DNA of 64,000 nucleotides, taken from positions 8,557,501 through 8,621,500 of the forward strand of contig CALZFC010000001.1 of assembly GCA_945643635.1 (NCBI GenBank). Reading direction: 5' to 3'. Under the pieces are notes generated by a model, which saw nothing but the letters and a program-made list of their open reading frames with translations, did no database searches and was not told where the DNA came from. Shown in pieces: positions 34,801 to 44,307 of the stretch. Each line of letters starts with the position of its first letter. Position 1 is the stretch's first letter. The translations under genes and the position numbers were made by a program. Source of the DNA: Allodiplogaster sudhausi (Eukaryota > Nematoda > Chromadorea > Rhabditida > Diplogasteridae).

Positions 34801-37800
34801 CTATCCATCATTTTAATATCTTTTTGCCAGACTTTTTTTTATTTTCACTTAGATATAAGTGAAAATGTTCCAAAATTATGGAAGACCATATTTACCGTTC
34901 TGCTTCATATTTCTCGAAAAAATTTTCAGTGCTCGATTCCTTGTTCAAAACTGCACAAAAAAGTCCCAGATGACTACTTGCGAAAAATTGGCTTTTGACC
35001 AATTTAATTTTTTGAAATGGGTTTTAAGGCAATAACTTTTTGTTTAGTATTACTTTCCAAAAACTGAATCTTCCGTAAGAAAGAGGAGGAAAAACTACAC
35101 ATAATTTGTGTCTACGAGGAAAAATCTATGATATTTTTTTGGGTATCTGCATTTGAATATGGGTTTCTGAGCAAATTTCGGCTTTGGCTGCAAACCATAA
35201 TTTCTTTCAAACTTCATCAATTGTAAACAGAATGTTCCATTCGATGTGGTTTTTTATGCTATTTCAAATGGTATTAAAATACTCATTCTTTGGACCATTA
35301 TTGGGTCATATAGATCGACTTTCCACATAATATTTATTCTATAAAAAAACTAAGTAGGAAACAGCTTTATAATCAACATCTGCAGCCGTAGTAAAGTATC
35401 TCTTTTATGAGGCTAAATCTCGGGTTACTAACTTGAGGTAAATCTCTCTGTATCTCTCTCATCTACAGCAACTCTTGTTGTCTATGCCCGTTCCCTGATA
35501 GTTAGCCTGATGTATTTTTTGGCAAGCGTCAGGCAGCAACTTGAGGCGAAGAAGAGACAGAATGAGAGAGCACGCACTTTGAAGAGACTCTGCTTAACAT
35601 GAGGCTAGGAATCTTGACGCGGTAAGCATTGAGTCAAGATTAGATTTCTTGCCTCATGTTAAGCAAAGTCTCTTCAAAATACACGCTCTCTCACTGACAG
35701 TTCTTCGCCTCAAGTTTGTTACCTCATGTTGCTGTTGATATGGATGGTACTCAAAAGTAGAAAATGAACGTCAAATTTATGTTTCTCGTCCCAAAAAACC
35801 TTTTTTTTTTAGTTTTCAGAACATAAGTTCCATTGGTACCATTTATCTCAGAACAGCTCAGAATAGTCAAATCCTTTCGTCGAATTTTTTTTTAAATTTC
35901 AAGATTTCTAAAACATGAACTGGTATGGCTCTTTCATCAGTGGATATATTATGCAGAAGTTTCTGCTCTTTCGACTAGTTATGACCGTTTTGGCACTGAT
36001 CACAAATGACCTGATAGTTGGCTCCGAATGTGTTTTCGTATATTAATTTCACCATCATTTCTCGTAAAAATGAACTTTCTTGACTTTTTGAGTACTTCTG
36101 AGTGGTATATCATAAAAGAACTTCGCAGAAATCCGGAATGCCCATTATTCGGTGCTAGATGTTTCAAAATAACAAATTTTAAATATTTGCTAAAAAAATA
36201 GTTAGCAATATCGCCTTCAATAGTCTGCATTCAAATACATATTCCCAAAAAATTTATCCCAAGATTTTGATTATAAAGCTGTATCCGACTCAGTTTTAAC
36301 TGCTCTTTCTTATAGAATAAATATTATGTGGAAAGTCGGTCTATATGACCCATTAATGGTCCAAAGAATGAGTATTTTAACACCAGAAACTTTCCAAAAA
36401 CACAAAAAGTCAATTTTAGGCCTTTAAACTAATTTCTTTTGCGTACAAAGTATATACCATTTTAAAGATGATGAAACATTACATCGAATGGACTATTCAG
36501 CTTTAAAATTGATGAAGTTTTAAAGAAATTATGGTTTGCAGCCAAAGCCGAAATTTGCTCAGAAACCCATATTCAAATGCAGATACCCAAAAAACGTATC
36601 GGAGATTTTTCCTCGTAGACACACATTATATGGAGTTTTTTCTCCTCTTTCGTTTGGAAAATTTAGTTTTTGGAAATTAATAGTAAAAAAGAGGTATTGC
36701 CTAAAAACCACGTTTCAAAAAATTTTATTGGTCTTTTATTCATAGAAGTTTTAATTTTTCGCAAATGGTCACCCGGGACTTTTTTGCGCAGTTTTGAACA
36801 AGGAATCGAACACTGTAAAGAATTTCAAGAAATATGAAGCAGAACGGTAAATATGGTCTTCTAAATTTTGGAACATTTTCAAAAATTTTTGACAACTTTT
36901 TGACCACCTAGAATTAGTTATGAACAAGGGATACATATAAAGTTTTCAAAGTAAAAGAAAACAAAAATTCCTCAGGGCAGGCGCCTATAAAAGCCTCCTT
37001 GAGTCTTACAGAGAGGCTCTCTTAAAGAAGGGCGATCACCGAAAAATTGCTATTGTATGTTCAAACGTGCAAAGGTTTCAAACGGAAGTCCATTTAATTA
37101 CTCAAAAAAGTACGGTAGATGAGATCGCTAAAGTAGCGCTGGTTTCGAAGCGAGAAGTTATTGCTCGTTTACTAATTTCATACTGTTTTGCATAATATTT
37201 TTTTAGTTTATTGTAAAATATTCACATACAAAGGGATAAAGCATGAAACAAACAAATGTCTTAAAATATTTGTAAATTCAATCTTCCCGCGATGGGTAAG
37301 TGGCAGCAAATCTACTGTCGAGTGCTGTAACACCACGGTTTTGCACTGACACCAATCACAAATTCATTCAAAAATTGCATTTTCAAGTATCTTAAACTTG
37401 AATATGCAACTTTTTTATGCTTTTTCATTTGCCTTTTTTTTCCTCGTGCCCGAGACTATTCGAAAATAGCTAAGATGTTTCAGAAATGGCAATTACTTTT
37501 CGGTGATCGCCCTCCTTTAAATGACGTACTGTATCTGTCAATGTTGTTATTATCTCTGAACTGATCGCTCTGCTCCATCTCGATTTACATACTATCTCAC
37601 CTATTGTCCAATACATATCCCGAGGCGTTAATATACACAGAACAGCTACTGTGGGAACTGCTTGTCGAAGAAGTGTCAGGAGACGCAGACGTCTGTACAA
37701 AGATTGAAGAAACTTGTTTGAACATTCGGGTGCTTTCACTTGAACGGACGTTTTTTAACATCCTTGGAAACATACCGAAATGGACGTGGTGCTTGAAAGA

Positions 37801-40371
37801 GAAGAAGAAGCAAAAGAAGAGGTGGTGCCAGGAGCCCACGTCGTTGCCGTCGATGGGTCTGCAATGGAAAAGAGTGGGAATTTTTTCTCTCTTTTGCTCG
37901 CAGGCAGTTCAATCGCAACTCCAACAATGCATCCCCCATACGTTATGGCTTCCTGGATTTCTCTGGGGCAAACAACTATGGCTTATGTATATGCCCAGTT
38001 GTAGTTTGCAAAGAAACGGCGGGTGTGCTGATTGCTTGAAATGAAGTAGTTGTTGAAGCTGAAACAGTTATACTGATTGTGAGGAAGACACAAATGCTTA
38101 CGCCCTTTGAGCTGGTTACTTAATAAAACTAAACAAAGGTTCAGAAAAATTTATGTGCTTTTGACTACCCTAATTCTTATGGAGGAAAGTAGCAAAATTT
38201 TTTGTGATAACCGGTCGTAGAAGGAAAAGAAGTGGTCGCTATGGGTGTAGTGCTGGTTGATCCAGTAGAAGTTGTTGTAGAGGCTGTAGGGAATTAGTCT
38301 TGTGGAGGCATTTTTTTTTTTAATTTTTAATAAAACACTTTTAGATAAAGTCTTTAAATTACCGGTCGTAGTGGGAGAAGAAGAGGTCGATGTGGGTGTT
38401 GTGCTAGTTGATCCAATTGAAGTTGTTGTAGAGGCTGGAGGCAATTATAATTATGAAGACAATTTTTTATTTAACTCTGTAAAGTCTTTAAATAACCTGT
38501 CGTAGTGGAAGATGAAGTGGTTGATGTGGGTGTAGTGCTGGTTGATCCAATTGAAGTTGTCGTAGAGGCTGAAGGCAATTATTATTATTATGTCGTCAAT
38601 TGTTAATCAAACAGTTTTAGATAAAGTATTTAAATAACCGATCGTAGTAGGAGAAGAAGAGGTCGATGTGGGTGTTGTGCTAGTTGATCCAATTGAAGTT
38701 GTTGTAGAGGCTGGAGGCAATTATAATTATGAAGACAATTTTTTTATTTAACTCTTTAAAGTCTTTAAATAACCGGTCGTAGTGGAAGAAGAAGTGGTCG
38801 ATGTGGGTGTAGTGCTGGTTGATCCAGTTGAAGTTGTTGTTGAGGCTGGAAAAATACTCCCGGCATTTCAGCTCTTAGTACTTTGTTCTTGCAATTTCTC
38901 ATACAAATATGTATACAACATACTACATATATAAAACCAATTACTCTTTAATGCTCTGACATACTCGTGGAGTCAGCTCTGCAGTACGCTCCCTTGTATT
39001 GTGGCGCCGAGCAGTTGCAAACCGGCGCAAAATCGATAATATTGCAGATTGCCGCTGAATCTTCCGCTTGGCACCTACACATTCATTGTTTATCACCAGC
39101 AAAGCGATTTAGAATCACGCTTGAAGTAGGTCCGAGGCGAATACATAGTGTCTTGTTTTTTTTTCGCTTTATTTGGTCAGGTTGTGCTAGATACTTCGAT
39201 TGCAATAGTTAATGTGGGTAGAAAAAAAAACAGTTTTTGGAGTTATACGAACATTATTTTTAAGCAGCAATCATCCCGGTGCTGCATTCGGATCAAGTTG
39301 AAAGGTTGAATATGAAAAAAATTGTTCAACGCACGCTGCATAACTTGCAGACGTACACGGTGATGCGCACGCAGCTTCAGATGGATAAGAGCCTGGATCT
39401 GGAAACCAGAGCTTGGCGTTTGTATATCGTAAGGAGGGCTTGCTTAAAAGGTACATGCATATCTGTGTATAAAAAGACTTGCGAAAAAATCACGGGCTAT
39501 TTGTATACAACACAACAAACAGGGGTGGATGGTCTTTACCTATACCTATTTTCTTTATTAGTACCCCCGGGGTACTATTTTTCAATACCCCTGAGGGGCA
39601 CTGTTAGAAGGGGGGGGGGGAGGGGGTTCTATTAGAGGGATGGGTACTGTTTTTCAATGTGGTTGGCTAAAACTGATTGATGGAAGCAGCAACCACTGGT
39701 ACACGAAATGCCGCTCGTGCCGATGACGTTGCCCGCGGAGCTCGTACACCACACCTGAGGGTTGCCGCGGTTCCAGTTACAAGTTGCAATGCAATGTTAG
39801 TCGTCACCTCTTCCCACTCGTTATCGCTGGTGCTCTCAAGCGATACATGTACATATGGTCATTTATCAACGATTCAAGACATCTTCCATAAGCAATAATA
39901 GCACTGGAGCTATTTAAGAGATCGAAACAAACAATCCCAATCATTCGGCCGATACTGCAATTGAGGGCGCAGATGTCGGCCGAGTCGGCGACGACGTTCA
40001 GGAGGGAAGAGTCGCAGACGAAGCTGCCGCACTGCCCGCTCTGCTTGTAGTACTCGCAGCCGTCCGCGCATCTCACCCACTGCGAGTGCAATTCGCGAGA
40101 CGCTATAACGAGTGACATCAGAGCGCTATAAGGCCACCTTTAAACCCTAACATCTAAAAACAAGCTGGAAATTTGATCATAAATTGGCAAACTGTTGCAT
40201 TCTAAAGGGACCGATAATTTGCTTATTGTTAGAGGCACCAGGCTATAAAATTAAGGAAGAATAAAGTAGTATAAGTATCAAAGTGCTAGGACCACTTTTA
40301 ATATATGTAAGTACAGCGAAATAGTTACCAAGCAAGAGCAGCAGAAACATACAAGGCAACGGCGACATCAT
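31878..40371 (-). CDS. EGAS-like DEG/ENaC channel-type protein, copy 4 (one frameshift)
   Basis: Same layout as copy 2. Exons in coding order: signal peptide MMSPLPCMFLLLLLG (ATG 40,371); Cys module CEYYKQSGQC (about 39,935-40,105); Trp/Cys module (about 39,675-39,815); small Cys exons (about 39,325-39,405 and 38,970-39,085); five 72-nt Thr/Ser mini-exons (38,774-38,845, 38,639-38,710, 38,497-38,568, 38,363-38,434, 38,212-38,283) plus a sixth degenerate one near 38,000; linker 37,776-37,857; split EGF 37,601-37,692 and 34,675-34,772; 34,510-34,574; finger exon 34,124-34,278; GNCFTFN exon 33,628-33,734; AGVNVYIHD exon 33,434-33,517; 33,129-33,205; 32,986-33,075; CYRSC/CGC exon 32,647-32,752; CHCPRRC exon about 32,428-32,562; 32,093-32,158; TM2 exon 31,878-32,012 (GSLGCFSGLLLGFS). 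The channel part is open and well conserved. The Trp/Cys module carries a TTGCA tandem duplication that breaks frame unless spliced around. Large foldback DNA fills one intron. It may be functional, or a recent pseudogene. Confidence 0.7.
33766..34045. mobile_element. MITE in copy 4, orthologous to the insertion in copy 3
   Basis: Inverted ends TACGAGCCAGGGTATACGGC and ATCCCCCGGCTTGTG, at the same intron position as 25,292-25,648 and without the 57-bp internal duplication. It was inserted before copies 3 and 4 separated. Confidence 0.65.
34860..36890. mobile_element. Large foldback element of about 2 kb in an intron of copy 4
   Basis: Long inverted arms: about 34,862-35,400 matches the inverse of about 36,300-36,890 (outer ends ATGTTCCAAAATTATGGAAG and its inverse, then GGTAAATATGGTCTTC). 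A second, independent palindrome is nested in the middle (35,515-35,735, with TTGAAGAGACTCTGCTTAAC and its inverse). Frames across it are short and lack domains. It separates the two halves of the EGF domain of copy 4; the other copies have a short intron there. Confidence 0.65.
37015..37512. mobile_element. MITE of about 0.5 kb with inverted ends
   Basis: GGGCGATCACCGAAAAATTG at about 37,022 is inverted at about 37,487-37,511 (CAATTACTTTTCGGTGATCG). No coding capacity. It lies beside the large foldback in the same intron of copy 4. Confidence 0.6.
38212..38845 (-). repeat. Array of five identical-length Thr/Ser mini-exons, copy 4
   Basis: Five exons of exactly 72 nt, with the same phase and near-identical sequence, separated by AT-rich introns of about 60-80 nt. 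Each adds 24 residues (core STGSTSTTPTSTTSS). The pattern points to repeated exon-plus-intron duplication by unequal exchange. Confidence 0.8.
39535..39665. mobile_element. Fragment of the pogo/Tigger-like C-rich family
   Basis: Contains GTACCCCCGGGGTACTATTT, AATACCCC, and TTCTATTAGAGGGATGGGTA blocks typical of the complete element at 52.1-52.6 kb. It lies in an intron of copy 4. Confidence 0.45.
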
Positions 40372-40884
40372 TTCTGTAAAAATAGAAAGAAAAATATTAG
40401 ATTATGTATGATAAACGAGGAGAGAGAGCTTCAGCAGAGAACGTTGTGGCATGCGAAGTCACAATTTGATATTACAATAATATTTGATTTTGAGTCATTT
40501 TGGTCCCAATTTTGATAGAAACGAAATTGTTTGTCACAAATTTGCTGCGTGACGAAGTTTCGGATGACGTTCCAAATTCTAACGGGATAAATATTATTAC
40601 TTCTCGAAATAATTAATCTGAAACGTAATTTCAGCAAATATGAACTGTTTTTCGACTGGCCCTAGCAACTGCAGGAATATTCGGTTCTTTTTTTAATGAG
40701 CCAAAAATTTAAAAGTTTCGGTGCACATTCCCAGTCTTGAAGGTAGATCAAATATAAATGTTCTTATATAGGCAGACCATGGACCTTAAAACTTTTGATG
40801 TCTTCAAGAAAATGATATTTAGGGGAAAGACGCAGACAATAAAGTACAGTAGCTTTAAGGCTCCATAGACCCGGCCCTTCGAAT

Positions 40885-41290
40885 TCAGTCGCTCGTTCTC
40901 CTTTAAGTATGTATGTAGGTTACTCGAAGAGATTACGGTGTTAGGGCACGCCTCCTCCTCCATCTTGCGTTGGAGGACCGTTCAGTTCACCAGACTCTTT
41001 TCACAATTTTGTTATTTTCTAGTCTTCCCAACACGCCTCGTTGCCTTCTTCGACACATTTCCATGGTGCACGCTAATTTGTATGGCTGGGAGAGAAAAAG
41101 CGGGAGAGTGAGAAAGGAGAGAGCCAGAGAGACAGAGAGTGAGAGAGAGAGAGGGACGGAGTAATGAATATTAAAAGCTATAGTTGAAACTACGAAATTG
41201 GTTGTTTTTGCCAAAATTGGCAGACTACAAACAACACACACATGTCCATATGCGATATTCGTTTCAACGTATTAAACGATGATGTATGTA
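40885..41290 (+). repeat. Upstream repeat family B copy, 5' of copy 4
   Basis: Same block as those upstream of copies 2 and 3, with a GA-rich tail at 41,100-41,160. A second block of the same family follows at 41,690-42,160. Confidence 0.5.
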
Positions 41291-41689
41291 AGAGAATCTG
41301 TCAGAGATTCGATACATCAATTCAAAAAATATCCATAATTCAACTTTCATAGAAAATTTTTTTAAAATTATTAACCATTTAATCTTGCTTCTGGGGCCAT
41401 GTTCCATGCCTGACTATGTTTTCCTACTCGAAATCTAACATCTGGATCTTGGGCAAGCCCTTCTGGAGGCATCCAGAGACGCTCTTTTAATTAGCATACT
41501 AGCATACGTTGCAAGACCATCACTATGTTGGAAAGTAGTACCTTTTCTGATGTTCACTCACATTACCCAAAGCGATCCTTTGAATCCAAACGGCCTTTCA
41601 TTGTCTTGTCAAGTAAAGTTTTTCACAATATTCGAATAGTTTATCGTCCGTAATACATGGTTTGTGCTACATGTCCTTTTGTAAGTATC

Positions 41690-42360
41690 AAGCTTCTATT
41701 TTTCTTATTTTCTTGGCTTCTCAACACGCTTGGTAGCATTCTTTGACACATTTCCATGGTGAGTATTCGTGTGGGTGGGAGGGAAAGAATAGTAGAGAAA
41801 GAAGAGAGTTTACGGAGGAAAGAGAGAGAGAGAGAGAGAAAGAGAGACAGAGACAGTGGAACGAATAATGAGATCCAAGGGTAGAAAGACAGAGGTAAAC
41901 TACAGAATTTGTTGTTTTCGCCAGAATTGGTAGACAACAAATAATACATACATCTGCGATTTCCGTTGCGAGGAGGTAAGAGAGCCTGTCTAATATGTCT
42001 GATTGGATGGCAGGAGAGCTTCCAAAAACTGTTTTTATTTATTTCTTTCAGAACCGAGCAATATTCTGTTAATTTTTAGTTTTACATGCATATTTTCCTT
42101 CAAAATGAATGAAAGTTATGAAATTTTTAGGGTAGCTTATTTATTCTGTTACACTTATAGTTGGGATCAGGGACGTTGTTAATTTGGCGGGCTCGGGCCG
42201 GGCCCGGGCCGAGATTTTGAGGGCCGGGCCCGGGCCTGGTTTTGGACATCCTTGGTTGGGATTTAGGCGATTGCCGAATAAACTTATCTTTCACTCCATC
42301 GTATACTTTTCGGGTTTATTTTCTCGCCTAGTTGTTCACCGTAGTGCTCAATGCCAGGAA
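41690..42360. repeat. Left arm of an inverted duplication (pairs with 50,420-50,880)
   Basis: About 41,780-42,350, without the 95 bp made up by the small element plus one copy of its target duplication at 42,160-42,262, is nearly identical in reverse complement to 50,420-50,880. It includes a family B block, GA tract and AT-rich flank. The arms flank the gypsy element and the 3' half of the acyl-CoA ligase. Confidence 0.75.
42168..42254. mobile_element. 87-bp hAT-like MITE with 8-bp target duplication
   Basis: An 87-bp GC-rich insert beginning CAGGGACG and ending CATCCTTG (inverse CAAGGATG), flanked on both sides by GTTGGGAT (42,160-42,167 and 42,255-42,262). Eight-base duplications and CAGGG-type ends are usual for hAT elements. 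The inverted copy near 50,510-50,520 keeps the uninterrupted GTTGGGAT site. The 138-codon frame across it is not a gene. Confidence 0.8.
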
Positions 42361-42514
42361 TTCATTCAAACTATGTATGTTCCGTTCCTCGTTGGCGAAC
42401 TAAAAGCAAGGATCTTGACATATTGCTCGGACTGCGGCATATATGTATGTATGTATATATATGTATATAGCAAGCATTTCGTGTTAGGATTGATCGACTT
42501 TCAGGCTCCTTTAA

Positions 42515-42550
42515 CAATCCTCGTTCGTCTTCGGCTCCCTGGGCGACTTT
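42515..42550 (+). pseudogene. Short inverted relic of the EGAS-like TM2 exon
   Basis: ATCCTCGTTCGTCTTCGGCT at about 42,517, followed by CCCTGGGC, matches the start of the TM2 exon (SSFVFGSLG) of copy 3, on the plus strand. Only about 35 bp remain before the LTR boundary region. Confidence 0.5.
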
Positions 42551-42595
42551 TTAACGGCGTCCGCACGGTATTGTCACGCCTGTTCTCCGGTGGAG

Positions 42596-42875
42596 TGTGA
42601 GCCGGCCGTGGGGAATGTATGTGTGTAGTTCTGTCGCCCCGGATCTCCCCTTTAATGTAATTACTCTTATTCTTCTTAGTGACATATTTATTGCTTACTT
42701 TACTCGCATCCTTATCAACATGAGATTGGACCTAGATAGGGAGAGGGGGGGGGGAGGGAGATCCATGGCGGGGGGAAGCTGCCAGCCAGGTGTTCTTCCT
42801 CTCACTGCAGGCAGCTTTCCGAGTGGCCCCCCTCCCCGGAGGGGGCGAGGCCACTCCGCTCTCCCCGCCGTAACA
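42596..42875 (-). repeat. 3' LTR of the gypsy-type element
   Basis: On the minus strand the purine run AAGTAGGGGGGA (42,876-42,888) is followed by TGTTACGG (from 42,875). The unit ends at 42,596 in ...CTCACA, giving a TG...CA LTR of about 280 bp. No second LTR is visible on the other side of pol. Confidence 0.55.
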
Positions 42876-43181
42876 TCCCCCCTACTTAATATGAATGGTC
42901 CCTCATTCTACTACTAGAAACAGAGCGATATTTAAAAAAAAAGAAAAAAAATAATACGAATCAGCCTAGTATCTATGTTACGGTGAGTACACGCACACAC
43001 AACAAGAAAAAGTTTTTTCGGAGCGCCGGAAATTAGAGAAAAAGGACTAAGAAGAGGAAAAAAAAGAGAGAGAGGAGCGGAAGGACTGAGAGAGTGAGAG
43101 GATTTGGAAAGAGAGGAATTGAGGGGAAAAAAAGAGAGAGATTGTATTGAACGGGGCGGTGGCCCTCTGTGGACGGGGGCC

Positions 43182-43424
43182 TCACTGTGGCTCCTGTCGT
43201 TCGAGATTTCTGATGATTTCATCTCTGGCCCATATGCGCCGGTACAAGATTATCTCGCGCAGCTGGCTTTCGCGAGTGAGTCTGGCTGACTCCAGCGTCT
43301 TTCGCTCCAGCGCAGCCTGTAGCTCGACTATTCTTTCTTCAAGTCGGCGCTCTTGATCCCTCTGATCCTTTACGATCTCGCCGTATTTCGTGAGCTGTTC
43401 TTGTTCTGGTGTTGGCACTGGCAT
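43182..43424 (-). CDS. Small coiled-coil frame between pol and the 3' LTR
   Basis: An 80-codon minus-strand frame downstream of integrase. It is almost entirely charged and helical: KYGEIVKDQRDQERRLEER followed by heptad-like Leu/Ile spacing to the stop. It is probably cytosolic or nuclear. Some gypsy-type elements carry an extra frame in this position; this one is not an envelope (no signal peptide, no membrane segment). It could instead be the leftover end of a gag coiled coil. No firm function. Confidence 0.35.
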   Translation of the reverse strand: MPVPTPEQEQLTKYGEIVKDQRDQERRLEERIVELQAALERKTLESARLTRESQLREIILYRRIWARDEIIRNLERQEPQ

Positions 43425-44307
43425 CGTGGTTTCTCAAAGGTAACTTGATTGAGGTAGCCAACAGAGAAAATAAAGAAGAAAGAAAGAGGGTCGATCTTCT
43501 CCGATGGAGGGCTGGCACTGATGGCGACTCGATGGATATCTGGGAGGAGTCTTGGATCCTGCTTCTTGCCTCCTCCTCTTTCTCTGCATCTTGCGCCGTC
43601 TCTTGGCATGCAGGGCTTGGGTAGGCTAATTAATAAGCCTAGGCTCTTTGTTTTTGCGGATGCTGTCAGCAAGAGTCGAGCTGGGCGCGAAGAGGAGCGG
43701 ATTAGAGAGGCATTTGTTGGCTGTCTGAGAGAGTTTGATCCGGCGAGAGAGGAAGGGTAGCGGGAGAGTGTGAGAGAGTGATAGCCGCCAATGGTCGTTG
43801 TAGACTTCGTATGTGGCAATCGCGAGAGTGTACATGAAGAGTAGAGGGTGACGAGAGGAGATGATAGCCTCTTGTCTGATTAATTCTGATCACTGCGGGC
43901 GGCTTTTCGCTGCGGCGCGAAGATGCCGATGGAGCTTTGGCGTTGCCGGTGACTGCTGGAGTCGGTGGGGAGTAGAGAGGGTGGAAAAGAGAGAAAGATA
44001 AAGATAGAGGAGAAGAGTATGGGAGCAAGGGATGAGCAGAGATTGTGCGATTGAATCGGGGAGAAAGAAAGAAGCAGAGTTGTTAGTATGCCACTGGGGA
44101 AAGGAATCGAATGAGGAAAGAAAAGGGAAGGGGATTGACAGAGAATATGTGTTAATACATATCAAAAAAAATCTATATAATCTTATTTTATACTACTTAT
44201 ATTCAAAATTATCTTGCTAAAGTAATCGTATTAATAAAAATGAATATAAATTCTTCCTGAGGGACCACTATTTCTAGTATATTTCTACTTCATTTTTCTA
44301 GTATGGT

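Noticed and set aside
42184..42600. 138-codon plus-strand frame
   Set aside because: It starts inside the 87-bp hAT-like insert and runs through duplicated non-coding flank and a TM2 relic in the wrong frame.
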